Notes: a model not told the origin generated them from the letters alone. Positions 17,210 to 28,152 are shown, numbered from the stretch's first letter. The stretch is DNA of 54,438 bases from Candidatus Methanoperedens nitratireducens (GCF_000685155.1 NZ_JMIY01000007.1:340270-394707); one strand, 5' to 3'. A program made the numbers and translations.

Positions 17210-20023
17210 GTGGATGGGTGGTACGATATCACAGCAGTGGCTGTAGATATGGCCATGAATACAGGCCATGACAAAGTACAGGTAGAAGTTGACAATACAC
17301 CTCCTGCTCTCTATGTTTCTGAATTAAATCTTTACCCAACTATTAATAATCCAGAGTACACACTTTTAGTTAACACAGAAGCAAGTGCAGTAGTCACTGT
17401 AAACAATGAGCCTGTTGCTCTGGATAGCGGCTCGGTGATATACAAAACGAACGTGAGCCTGGGAGCCAACAACTTTGTTGTGACTGCTGTTGACCGTGCA
17501 GGTAATCCTTCTGTATGGAATAAGATAATCCTTGTGGATGAGGACAGCCTGCCGGATTGGTACGAGGTCAATGTTACTGGCACAGATCCCCTTGATGCTG
17601 ATTCTGATTCAATAAAAACATCACTGAATGAAGCTGCAAACGGTATTCCCGACGATCAGGAGGATTTTGATAACGACGGCCTGACCAATCTCCAGGAGTT
17701 CAGGCTCGGCACCGATCCGTTCTCAAACGATACTGATAACGACGGTCTCACCGATGAATTCGAGGTGTTCAGGACAGGTACCTATCCAACATCGAAAGAT
17801 TCTGATGGTGATGGTATCTCTGATGCAGACTCAGACCCTGACAATGATGACCTGACCAACTTACAAGAACAAGAAATGGGTACAGACCCGCTTATTGCGG
17901 ATACAGATGGTGACGGTCTAAATGACGGCTATGAGATCAACGTTTTACATACAAATCCTTTGAGCAAGGATACGGATAACGATGGGCTTACCGATGATAG
18001 CGAAATCAGGCTTGGCACAGATCCCCTTAATCCGGACTCTAACGGTAACGGAATACCTGATGGGAACGAGAGCTACACGCAGACATTTAAGAATGAGACT
18101 GCCGGTGTTGAAGCAACCATAAATGGTATTGGGGATGTGGGTAAGGACATCGTACTTGCTAAGGATAATTCATCAGTTTTGATGTCCAGCCTGCCCGGAA
18201 TGGTTAATACTGTTAGTATTACCAGCAGTTCAAAGGTGAATTCGGCAAACCTCAAAATTTACTATAATGAATCTAATCTCGGCGGGATTCCTGAATCCGA
18301 ACTGAAATTGTTCTACTACAATGAGACCAGTAATTCTATTGAGCTTGTCACAGACCAGGGAGTCAACACAACTGAGAACTATGTCTGGGGCAACACTGAT
18401 CACCTCTCCATATTCGGAATTGCCACACCCAGAGAGTGGTTCAACAACTGGTATGTTGACTGGAAGAAGCCTGAGCAGGTCTTCAAGATCGGCGACAGGA
18501 TGAGAATTAAAGCAAATGTCAGGAACGTAGGCGCAGGCTCAGCTTCGAATGTGCAGGTCGAGTTCAGGGAAAGCACCCAGGGCGGCACGTTGATAGGTAC
18601 GACTACAATCCCGAGCATTGCTGCCGGAAGTTCAGCTTTGACCTCGATTGAGTGGACTGTCAGATCGGGCGTAAACCGGATTTGTGTGAACGTGGACCCA
18701 GCTAATTTAATAGCAGAGGTAAGTGAAGGAAATAACAACGCATGTGGCGATTTCTCCCGCCTGCTGGACAGCGATGGAGATGGTTTGACTGACGATGAAG
18801 AGACAAGAGGTATGCGTGTGATTTTCCCTTATGCTCCTATCAAGTCGTACCCGATGAATATGCACTCTGATAATGATGGGCTGACTGACGGGCAGGAGAT
18901 GGGAGAAGTCGTTTACGACCCTGGGAACAAGCTTCTTTACGATTCTCTTGCGACAGTGTACGGCTGGGATAAGTCGCTTTATGACGGCTATCACTACGAG
19001 TACAGGGCACATCCGATGATGACGGATACGGATAACGATGGACTGAATGATAAAGAAGAACTTGAACTTGGATTGGATACATTTGTTTACAGTCCATATA
19101 ACCTGGTAGAGGCGGGATATGGGTTTACTTGCGGCGATTTCTGCTTTAGCGACCCAAGACATGGAAATCTTGCATATCTCGGTGGCTGGCTAGTGAGCGG
19201 GTACTTAGTATTTGGGGATATCCGAGACCTGCCAAGTACAGCTTTGCGTGGAGATGCTTTTGATTTTACTACGACATTAGTCGGTCTATTGCTACCAGTA
19301 ATTGGAGATACAGGGCTGACAGTAAGTAAATTTGTCACGTTTGCCAGGAAATTCCCTGATAAAATATTGGATGTCGCCAAGCTAATAATAAAAACTTTCC
19401 CAAGCGAATCAGTGCGAATCTCAGCTTTAGATGAAATTTATGAAGGTGCTGCAAGCGCGCTCAAGGGTAAAGGAGTCTCTGCAGCAAGGATAGATGAGCT
19501 TGTTGATAAAGGGATAAATCTACTTAGACATAATAAAGCTATCGACCTAGTGAAGAGTTGGTGGGGCAGGAGAGCTATAAAGGGAGCAGATGATGTTGCT
19601 GAGATTCTGGGAGATGAAATTATTAGAACAAGATATCCTGCTTCACAGGGATATGTGGTAAAGTATAGAGTTAAACTATTAGATAATATTGGAAACACAA
19701 AAGCGGAACTTGATACCATTGTATTGAATAATGAAGGAAAGCTAATAGCATTTGGTCAGACAAAGAGTACTACTACACAGACCGCTTTTCAAAACGCTGG
19801 GGAGCAGATTGCAAATAATATAAGGACTATAAGCCTCAGAGATTTTACCAGAGTCAAAGCAGGTGATGGAAGTGAAATCGATATTTCTAAAGTACATATA
19901 GACTATATTCAAGAAACATTTAAGATTGGTCCTGCAGATTCTACATATGCTTACGAATATAAGTTAGCTGAGACTTCTACAGAGCTGAAGGAGATTTACA
20001 ATACATTCTTAGCAATCAAATAG
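17210..20023 (+). CDS. 5'-truncated second toxin scaffold with PD-(D/E)XK-like tip
   Basis: The frame is open from about 17096, but the first usual start is GTG 17210, within an Ig-like domain. Signal peptide and N-terminal half are absent, so the gene is probably silent or a donor. The rest parallels the intact scaffold: Ig-like domain, TSP3 repeats, beta-sandwich, CARDB, TSP3, then a hydrophobic pre-toxin region (from about 635). The tip differs completely. Around Glu833-Leu-Asp835 and Gln850-Thr-Lys852 (AELDTIVLNNEGKLIAFGQTK) it has the spacing of a PD-(D/E)XK nuclease with a QxK variant. Two small immunity-like genes follow. Expression could still occur from an internal start. Confidence 0.7.
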   Translation: MDGWYDITAVAVDMAMNTGHDKVQVEVDNTPPALYVSELNLYPTINNPEYTLLVNTEASAVVTVNNEPVALDSGSVIYKTNVSLGANNFVVTAVDRAGNPSVWNKIILVDEDSLPDWYEVNVTGTDPLDADSDSIKTSLNEAANGIPDDQEDFDNDGLTNLQEFRLGTDPFSNDTDNDGLTDEFEVFRTGTYPTSKDSDGDGISDADSDPDNDDLTNLQEQEMGTDPLIADTDGDGLNDGYEINVLHTNPLSKDTDNDGLTDDSEIRLGTDPLNPDSNGNGIPDGNESYTQTFKNETAGVEATINGIGDVGKDIVLAKDNSSVLMSSLPGMVNTVSITSSSKVNSANLKIYYNESNLGGIPESELKLFYYNETSNSIELVTDQGVNTTENYVWGNTDHLSIFGIATPREWFNNWYVDWKKPEQVFKIGDRMRIKANVRNVGAGSASNVQVEFRESTQGGTLIGTTTIPSIAAGSSALTSIEWTVRSGVNRICVNVDPANLIAEVSEGNNNACGDFSRLLDSDGDGLTDDEETRGMRVIFPYAPIKSYPMNMHSDNDGLTDGQEMGEVVYDPGNKLLYDSLATVYGWDKSLYDGYHYEYRAHPMMTDTDNDGLNDKEELELGLDTFVYSPYNLVEAGYGFTCGDFCFSDPRHGNLAYLGGWLVSGYLVFGDIRDLPSTALRGDAFDFTTTLVGLLLPVIGDTGLTVSKFVTFARKFPDKILDVAKLIIKTFPSESVRISALDEIYEGAASALKGKGVSAARIDELVDKGINLLRHNKAIDLVKSWWGRRAIKGADDVAEILGDEIIRTRYPASQGYVVKYRVKLLDNIGNTKAELDTIVLNNEGKLIAFGQTKSTTTQTAFQNAGEQIANNIRTISLRDFTRVKAGDGSEIDISKVHIDYIQETFKIGPADSTYAYEYKLAETSTELKEIYNTFLAIK

Positions 20024-20031
20024 GTACAAAG

Positions 20032-20520
20032 ATGAGTAAAGATTTGTGGCTTTATGGCGTGGATCCAGAAAATGCATATGTTGATTTAAACGGTTCGAGA
20101 ATTTATAGTGTTAGTGTAAAATCAAGTAATATTTATGAAATTTCTGAAACACTGAAAAAGCTAGGCTTAGAAACCGAGAAGTTTTTAAGAATATTTAGAG
20201 TGTATGAGTTCGATTATTTGAGGAGCTTAAGCCCTGAAGAAAGGAGTAAATTAATTAGCGAGGCTTCAGAATTTATTTTAGAACAAGATGAAATTAAAAA
20301 AATAAGGGATTTTTGCAGGAAAGCCATTGCAAAAATAGAAGAAGCTGTAGACACAGAAGATATCTGGAAAAGGATGAAACAAGTACCTCCCGGGGGGAAC
20401 TTTTACGATTATATCGATAGATTCGAAATGGATTGCTTTGATGCACGGGGAACTCTAAAACCTATGCTCGCCATGTGCGAGAAGGCATTAGAGCTTGGAG
20501 TAAAACTTCAGGTCGTATAA
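20032..20520 (+). CDS. Putative immunity protein (first after the second tip)
   Basis: The 162-residue, mostly helical acidic protein begins 8 bp after the toxin frame. The last stretch, KPMLAMCEKALELGVKLQV, resembles the end of the next gene product (TQVIALCEFALENNFGIRL), and both contain a preceding Lys/Glu-rich helix pair. The two genes are therefore probably distant relatives rather than unrelated. No family was assigned; the role is inferred from position. Confidence 0.55.
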   Translation: MSKDLWLYGVDPENAYVDLNGSRIYSVSVKSSNIYEISETLKKLGLETEKFLRIFRVYEFDYLRSLSPEERSKLISEASEFILEQDEIKKIRDFCRKAIAKIEEAVDTEDIWKRMKQVPPGGNFYDYIDRFEMDCFDARGTLKPMLAMCEKALELGVKLQVV

Positions 20521-20568
20521 GGGACTCAAAACATTATATGGTACACATTCAATGAGGGAATATAAGCT

Positions 20569-21036
20569 ATGGGAGCAGATTTTGCATTAGTCATCCCTGA
20601 AAATAGAAAGAATGATAAAAAAGTAATAGATGATTATTATTCTTTTGTTCTTAGTAAAGAGAAGAAGTTTAGACCCGATATTCCCAAAGAAAAATTACCC
20701 ACAAATTTTAACCACAAGTATAATTTGGATTGGCTTAAGGAGAAGGGATATATTCTGATATTGGAGAGGATTTACAGCGATATAAGCAGTGTTTTAGACT
20801 GGCAACGGATATATGAACTCTTTGGAGGCTTATACGAATCAGATAAAACCATAATCTATGGAGATAAAATTAAAGAACTTATTAGGTTATTAAGAGAAGC
20901 CGAAGATAAATTGGTCAAAAGCCAGAAAAAAGGAGATCTGGATTGGACGGATTGGGAGGGAACTATGGAAACACAAGTTATTGCTTTATGCGAGTTCGCA
21001 CTGGAGAATAATTTTGGGATACGGCTGAGCGAGTAA
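20569..21036 (+). CDS. Putative immunity protein (second after the second tip)
   Basis: This 155-residue soluble protein opens with GADFALVIPENRKNDKKV, has a Trp/Tyr-rich middle and a helical end similar to that of the preceding gene product. A GAGGGAATA stretch precedes the start. Stacks of several immunity genes behind one tip are common in bacterial polymorphic toxin loci, where extra copies protect against other strains. No catalytic motif was seen. Immediately after it, at about 21050, the third truncated scaffold begins. Confidence 0.55.
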   Translation: MGADFALVIPENRKNDKKVIDDYYSFVLSKEKKFRPDIPKEKLPTNFNHKYNLDWLKEKGYILILERIYSDISSVLDWQRIYELFGGLYESDKTIIYGDKIKELIRLLREAEDKLVKSQKKGDLDWTDWEGTMETQVIALCEFALENNFGIRLSE

Positions 21037-21141
21037 TATCTTTTTATAAATAAACCGATGACTCTCCTTGGTATCGCCGCCGGAAGTTCGGCAATGACTT
21101 CTCTCGAATGAACTGTCAGCTCAGGCATAACCCAGATCTGC

Positions 21142-22473
21142 GTGAATGTTGATCCCGCCAATTTGATAGCAGAGGTCAGCGAGGAAAATAACAACGCATG
21201 CGGTGATTTCTCACGTTTGCTGGACAGCGATGGAGACGGTTTGACTGACTATGAGGAGACAAGAGGTATGCGTGTTGCATTCTCCAACGCCTATGTAAGG
21301 ACTTACGCGGGCAATGCACATTCTGATTACGACGGATTGACAGATGGACAGGAAATGGGACGGATTGTTTATGATGCTGACAACAAGCGCCTCTACGATA
21401 CTCTGGCAACACTTTATGGCTGGGACAAGTCGCTCTATGACGGCTATCACTACGAGTACATAGCAGACCCGATGAAAACAGATACGGATGACGACGGATT
21501 AGATGACAAACAGGAGCTTGATGCCGGAACGAATCCACTTGTATCAGAGTATTCATTCCTTATGGAAGCTTCTCTTGGATATGTCTTAGGGGACTTCGGA
21601 TTAACAAACCCCGCCCACGATAACATGGCATACCTAATAGGCACAGTTGCCTCAGGTCTTACGCCCCTTGTTGAGTGGGTCGCAACAGTCAGGGATGTAG
21701 TAGCGAACGCTTGGAACCGCGACTGGTTCAATACTGGCATTACAGCAGGGACAGGGTTATTATCCGTCTTACCGGTTACAGTAGTTGCAGATGAAGTGCC
21801 AGAGATTGCCGCAAAGATGTTGAAATTTGTAAGGGCATTCCCGCATAAGATAACAGAAGTAGGAAAATACATTGTAAACGTCATACCCGATCATGCCATA
21901 CGCCTGCTGGATGAGATTTACCAGGGAGCGGTGACGATACTCAAAGGCTCCTATGGATTTTCAGATGAAATTGTTAAGAAGTATGCACATGAGGGAATCG
22001 ATCTTGGAGACCTTAGGAAGGGCTTGGATAATCAGCTCACCCTCCATAACCAGGGAGATAGTTATTTAAATCAAAGGACTTTAGGTAAAATAGCAGAATT
22101 TGAGTTACCATTAAAAAAGATTGAAGTTACAGGTTCTGGTAAAGGTGGAGATGTTATTGCTACTACCTTTGATGGAAGGACTATAGGAAGAGAAATAAAA
22201 ACAATAAATAAAGGTGGAGAAACCCTTTTAGGATTTAAGGGTAAAGTAGGTGACGCAGTCGATACAGCAAGAGGACAGATAGCAAATAGTAATATAAGAG
22301 AGGTACATATTCAAGTAAATAGTGGCACAGAATTTACAAATAATGCCGTACTACGTGAAATAATGGACTCGTTCCCGATAAACTATATGGGAGATCCCGA
22401 AGCGATTGTTCCTCTGGAAAGAGTTATGTTGTATGATTCAGCAGGAAATATATTGGCACAATGGGTAAGGTAG
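21142..22473 (+). CDS. 5'-truncated third toxin scaffold with D-E-K nuclease-like tip
   Basis: Homology to the second scaffold begins at about 21054 within CARDB, but an in-frame TGA stands where scaffold 2 has TGG (about 21110). The first usable start is GTG 21142. The 443-residue frame covers the end of CARDB, TSP3 repeats, the hydrophobic pre-toxin region (about 140-230) and a distinct tip. In the tip, GGDVIATTFDGRTIGREIKT places Asp337, Glu351 and Lys353 as a textbook D-Xn-ExK nuclease core. Lacking signal peptide and N-terminal half, it is probably a silent donor. The immunity gene starts inside or just after its 3' end. Confidence 0.7.
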   Translation: MNVDPANLIAEVSEENNNACGDFSRLLDSDGDGLTDYEETRGMRVAFSNAYVRTYAGNAHSDYDGLTDGQEMGRIVYDADNKRLYDTLATLYGWDKSLYDGYHYEYIADPMKTDTDDDGLDDKQELDAGTNPLVSEYSFLMEASLGYVLGDFGLTNPAHDNMAYLIGTVASGLTPLVEWVATVRDVVANAWNRDWFNTGITAGTGLLSVLPVTVVADEVPEIAAKMLKFVRAFPHKITEVGKYIVNVIPDHAIRLLDEIYQGAVTILKGSYGFSDEIVKKYAHEGIDLGDLRKGLDNQLTLHNQGDSYLNQRTLGKIAEFELPLKKIEVTGSGKGGDVIATTFDGRTIGREIKTINKGGETLLGFKGKVGDAVDTARGQIANSNIREVHIQVNSGTEFTNNAVLREIMDSFPINYMGDPEAIVPLERVMLYDSAGNILAQWVR

Positions 22474-22478
22474 TAAAG

Positions 22479-23225
22479 ATGGGTGAGCATTTTTCAATTA
22501 ACTTGATATTTAGTGATAAACTGGATACGACAGAGGCGCTACCTCATCTTTTTGGTAATTGTTTAAAAGGTTTTTTTAATCCTGCTAGCGTATTCTATGG
22601 GTTCGTTGATAAAAATGGAGAATATTTCAAAGGAGTTCTAGGAGAAGAGCCGGAAACTTTAAGTTTTAACAGCCCTATATTAGAAAAAGAGGAGCTAGTA
22701 GAGGATTTATACCTCACAAAGTACAATGGTAGCGGTTGCTTAGATGATCTATTAAAAATTATTTCTTCAAAAAACATTGATAAAGGCATCCTGAAGGCCT
22801 ATGGTACTGCAAACATATTTTACCAAAAAAATTCAGAAATATTTAAAGACTGGTACTTACGAGAAAAGAAGTTAAGTAAGACTTATATAATCGAAGCCTT
22901 TAAAAAAGGAAGAATAGAATATACAGAATATCTTTCACCTATACTTGAGATTGGATTGACGAATCCAGAAAAATTTAGAATTTTACATTTTTATCCTCAT
23001 GGTGATGTATTTTTGAAAAATCGAGAAGCTGTTCCAATTAGTAACATCAAAGCGGGAGAATTAAATTTTAGTGAATTAACTGAGAGAGTTTCAAAATTTT
23101 GTAACAGACGTGTTGAATACCTGCAAACTGCTGAGTACACATTTGAAGGGGAGAAATATTCAAAAGAGAGAGACTGGATAGAAGAGAAGTTAAAATCGAT
23201 CCCTAAATTTAGCGGCTTTGTTTGA
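22479..23225 (+). CDS. Putative immunity protein for the third tip
   Basis: ATG 22479 has AAGG 8 nt upstream; an earlier in-frame ATG at 22461 overlaps the toxin and is a weaker choice. The 249-residue protein is soluble, AT-rich in DNA and Lys/Phe/Tyr-rich, with ILHFYPHGDVFLKN near residue 172. I recognise no family. Immunity function is inferred from its position right behind a nuclease-like tip. It is the last gene of the toxin locus; the next 160 bp carry no gene and lead to queA. Confidence 0.55.
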   Translation: MGEHFSINLIFSDKLDTTEALPHLFGNCLKGFFNPASVFYGFVDKNGEYFKGVLGEEPETLSFNSPILEKEELVEDLYLTKYNGSGCLDDLLKIISSKNIDKGILKAYGTANIFYQKNSEIFKDWYLREKKLSKTYIIEAFKKGRIEYTEYLSPILEIGLTNPEKFRILHFYPHGDVFLKNREAVPISNIKAGELNFSELTERVSKFCNRRVEYLQTAEYTFEGEKYSKERDWIEEKLKSIPKFSGFV

Positions 23226-23391
23226 TAGAAAATGGTGTATGTTAGAAATAGGATGATATCATGGCAGTACCACTCCTTGTACAGATGCCGTGGTTGTTTC
23301 AATATCCCTTATGATGCCATAATCAACATCTGATTTTGAATGGAATTTACATTAGAAAAATTACTTAAGCCCTGCTGCTGATTTGGCAGCA

Positions 23392-25495
<2,104 letters not shown>

Positions 25496-25518
25496 AACAG
25501 GCCTGATCGCACTTCGAT

Positions 25519-25540
25519 CCAGATTATCTGGTAATTTATT
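25519..25540 (+). terminator. Weak terminator after tgt
   Basis: CCAGAT-T-ATCTGG (25519-25531) is a short perfect hairpin followed by TAATTTATTT. It lies 24 bp after the tgt stop. The hairpin is AT-rich with a tiny loop, so the assignment is tentative. Confidence 0.4.
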
Positions 25541-25655
25541 TATATTATGCAATGGTATTTTAAGAGGATTTATGGTAAATAGAATATAGATATTATATAG
25601 GGTGTTGAACGCCAGCAGAGGAGGTTAGAGTATCGAAACCAGAAAGATATGTTTT

Positions 25656-26900
25656 GTGAGCGACTGGTATTATCCAAAGATCGGGGGTGTGGAGAGCCAT
25701 ATAGATTACCTGTCCGAACTTATGGCCAGGCGCGGTAACGAAGTGCATATATTGACCCACAGGCACAAGGATCTGAAGGGCAAAGTCGCAGAACATGATG
25801 CACAGAAGAGGCAGAGAGGAATAACGATTCACAGGATAAAAGGCCATGCTGTCAGAAGATGGGGTGCAGTAGTTGATCCGAGAACTCCATGGATTGTAAA
25901 CGATGTTATAAGAAGAGAGAAGTTTGAGCTTATACATGCCCACAGTATCTATTCGCCAATAGCTATGGTGACGGCATATGCTGGCAAGACCCTGAGGAAT
26001 ATACCGACACTTGCCACGAACCATTCACTATGGGGGGATGATGTGCATATGGGCAATCTGCTCACGCACCTGCTGCGTGAGGAGTTTACAAGATTGGATG
26101 CATTGATTGCGGTAAGCAATGCAGTGAAAAAAGATACAGAGCGTTTTTGCATGGATAAACCTGTATTTGTTATTCCAAATGGTGTAGATTGCGATAAGTT
26201 CTACCCTGATGCAAAAAATAGACGGGATATCCGCAGATCATTCGGATTCAGTGATGACGATATTGTGATCATCACAGTAGGCAGACTGGTGCACAGGAAA
26301 AGGATGCATGAGCTGATACAGATAATGCCTGATCTAACTAAAAGATATGATGTTAAATTGCTAGTCGTGGGCGATGGTCCAGAAAAAGATAAACTGATTG
26401 ATCTCTCAAAATCGTTGAACTTGAATGGACATATAACTTTTACAGGTTATGTATCAGACCCCCGCGATTATCTGAACGCATCCGATATCTTCGCTCTATG
26501 TTCTGTGGACGAGGCACTTGGAATATCCATACTCGAAGCTATGGCATGTGAACTTCCTGTAGTTGTAAAGGATGTAAATGGCATACGTGATATATTGAAC
26601 GGCAACAGCAGCCTTCCACCAGCCAGAGATGCGGTTGATATAAAGAATAATATCGAGCTTTTGATCCAGAACGAGGAGATCAGATCAAAACTGGCAAAAA
26701 ATAACAGGAAACATGTCCTCTCAAATTTTGCCTGGGACATTGTCTGTGAGAAGACACTCGATGTTTATGAATTTATAGAGCAGGTGGCTCAAGCTGATGC
26801 ACATAAATATTATGATATGAAGCTTGCAAAAATGGGAAGGATTGTCAAAAGGTTATCGCCCGGCTATGAAAAGAACCATAACCATAACGGTAGATGTTGA
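25656..26900 (+). CDS. Family 4 glycosyltransferase (PIG-A-like)
   Basis: This GT-B enzyme would transfer a sugar from a nucleotide-sugar donor, probably in glycan or glycolipid assembly. It shows YYPKIGGVESHI near the start, VIPNGVDCDKFYP at the domain boundary, VGRLVHRKRM, VVGDGPEKDKL and the donor-site DEALGISILEAMA. The first usual start is GTG 25656, but codons upstream encode KICFV, the expected first strand of the fold. A strong GAGGAGGT (25618-25625) lies 6 nt before an in-frame ATC (25632), so translation may really begin at a non-standard ATC codon. Its 3' end overlaps the deacetylase gene by 35 bp. Confidence 0.85.
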   Translation: MSDWYYPKIGGVESHIDYLSELMARRGNEVHILTHRHKDLKGKVAEHDAQKRQRGITIHRIKGHAVRRWGAVVDPRTPWIVNDVIRREKFELIHAHSIYSPIAMVTAYAGKTLRNIPTLATNHSLWGDDVHMGNLLTHLLREEFTRLDALIAVSNAVKKDTERFCMDKPVFVIPNGVDCDKFYPDAKNRRDIRRSFGFSDDDIVIITVGRLVHRKRMHELIQIMPDLTKRYDVKLLVVGDGPEKDKLIDLSKSLNLNGHITFTGYVSDPRDYLNASDIFALCSVDEALGISILEAMACELPVVVKDVNGIRDILNGNSSLPPARDAVDIKNNIELLIQNEEIRSKLAKNNRKHVLSNFAWDIVCEKTLDVYEFIEQVAQADAHKYYDMKLAKMGRIVKRLSPGYEKNHNHNGRC

Positions 26901-27585
26901 GCCTGACTGCCCTCCATACCTTCGAACATACAGAGGTATAGAATCAGGGCTTCCAGAGCTACTTCAGGTTCTGGAAAAATATGGCATAGAAGCGACATTT
27001 TTTATAACAGGGGAAGTGGCCTCAAAATACCCGATGCAGATAAAAGAGATAGCAAAGCATCATGAGATCGGATGTCACGGTTACTCTCATACACGTTTTG
27101 ACAGGATGACCTATAGAGAAGCCGTGTATGAGATAGAGAAAAGTACCGAGGTATTGTGCAGGCTCACAGGTCAGGAGAGTATAACCTCTTTCAGAGCGCC
27201 TAACCTCATATTTCCTGAGAGGTTTCTGGGGATCTTGAAAGATAATGGATATCTAATTGATTCATCTATTGCTGGATATAAAATTGGTGATTTATACAGG
27301 GCAAAGATGAGCAATTTAAGTAATGGACTGTTAAGAATCCCGGCATCCGCCACCTCATCCCTGCTGCGTTTGCCTTTTGGCAATGAAATAATCAGGCGTA
27401 TGCGACCGCCGATAGTCCTGTTTTTCCATCCCTGGGAGTTCGTGGAAATGTATGGCGAGCCTGTCAGGTGGGACTGCAAAGTTAACACTGGAAAAAGAGC
27501 GCTGCAGAACCTTGAGTTATTGATCAAGATATTTAAAAACAAGCACTATCGATTCTGTACGATATCCAGCTTTCTGGCTCATTGA
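26866..27585 (+). CDS. Polysaccharide deacetylase (CE4/NodB-like)
   Basis: ATG 26866 (MKRTITITVDVEPD) is the natural start; an earlier Met would add unrelated residues inside the upstream gene. NodB-type motifs are visible: TVDVE with Asp10, GCHGYSH with metal ligands His71 and His75, SFRAPN, and a late FFHPWEF. At 240 residues it is a single catalytic domain with no signal peptide, so it acts on a cytoplasmic or membrane-associated glycan intermediate. Overlap with the glycosyltransferase suggests one pathway, for instance removal of an N-acetyl group from the sugar added. Confidence 0.8.
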   Translation: MKRTITITVDVEPDCPPYLRTYRGIESGLPELLQVLEKYGIEATFFITGEVASKYPMQIKEIAKHHEIGCHGYSHTRFDRMTYREAVYEIEKSTEVLCRLTGQESITSFRAPNLIFPERFLGILKDNGYLIDSSIAGYKIGDLYRAKMSNLSNGLLRIPASATSSLLRLPFGNEIIRRMRPPIVLFFHPWEFVEMYGEPVRWDCKVNTGKRALQNLELLIKIFKNKHYRFCTISSFLAH

Positions 27586-27664
27586 GAAGATATAGTATTT
27601 TGTCGAGATCGATGCAAGGGATTAAATACGTTTGACGCCATCCAAAATATGGGAGGTGAGAGGA

Positions 27665-27949
27665 ATGGAGATATCCAGTATTGCCAGTTGCGATATGACC
27701 GCTTGTTCTTACAATATGAAAAACCAGTGTCATACTTTTGCCATAACAGTGGGCGCACATGCAGAGTGTGATACCCTCTACTACAGGGCAAAGAGGCAGG
27801 GCGGAATTGAGGAAACCGAAGGGAAAATAGGAGCATGCATTGCGTCAGAATGCAAATTCAACGAACGCCTGGAGTGCCAGGCCGGCAGGATAGACGTAGG
27901 CTCACATGAGGCCCATGCTGACTGCAAGACATTTGAGCCGAGAGCCTGA
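27665..27949 (+). CDS. DUF1540 protein with two Cys-rich repeats
   Basis: ATG 27665 follows GGAGGTG (27652-27658) at 6 nt. The 94-residue protein has two copies of the DUF1540 pattern: CDMTACSYNMKNQCHTF with ITVGAHAECDT, and CIASECKFNERLECQAG with IDVGSHEAHADC. Each repeat has four Cys plus nearby His, suggesting a small metal-binding module. DUF1540 has no established function. It is a single gene followed by a GC hairpin near its stop (27944-27956) and a T-rich run. Confidence 0.8.
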   Translation: MEISSIASCDMTACSYNMKNQCHTFAITVGAHAECDTLYYRAKRQGGIEETEGKIGACIASECKFNERLECQAGRIDVGSHEAHADCKTFEPRA

Positions 27950-28040
27950 GACAGGCCCCCGGCCATCTTTTATTTTTTAACGTATAGGAAAGTATAAACG
28001 CATTTCTTCCTCCTCATCTTGAAATCTGATAGTCTAAAAA

Positions 28041-28104
28041 CAACGAACATAAACGAACTGGAACGAACTCCAAGAGTTCGTTTTGAGTTAGTATAAGTTC
28101 GTTG
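28041..28104. repeat. Nested inverted/direct AACGAAC repeats
   Basis: Within the gene-free stretch 27950-28152, AACGAAC occurs three times (28042, 28052, 28062) and its complement GTTCGTT twice (28076, 28097). AACGAACTC (28062-28070) and GAGTTCGTT (28074-28082) form a 9-bp hairpin with 3-nt loop, enclosed by CAACGAAC (28041-28048) and GTTCGTTG (28097-28104). It could be a structured 3' end or a multi-site operator. Nothing known was matched. Confidence 0.55.
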
Positions 28105-28115
28105 TTAATAATTTT

Positions 28116-28135
28116 GCCCCCGCAGGGGCTTTCTT
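28116..28135 (+). terminator. GC hairpin terminator
   Basis: GCCCC (28116-28120) and GGGGC (28125-28129) form a 5-bp GC stem with a CGCA tetraloop, with T-rich sequence on both sides. It sits between the DUF1540 gene and the convergent small gene ending at 28153, so it could stop transcription from either side. Confidence 0.5.
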
Positions 28136-28152
28136 GATGCAGGGAATGTTCA

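Noticed and set aside
28041-28104. AACGAAC repeats as a mini CRISPR array
   Set aside because: Units are 7 bp with 3-13 bp gaps and include inverted copies.
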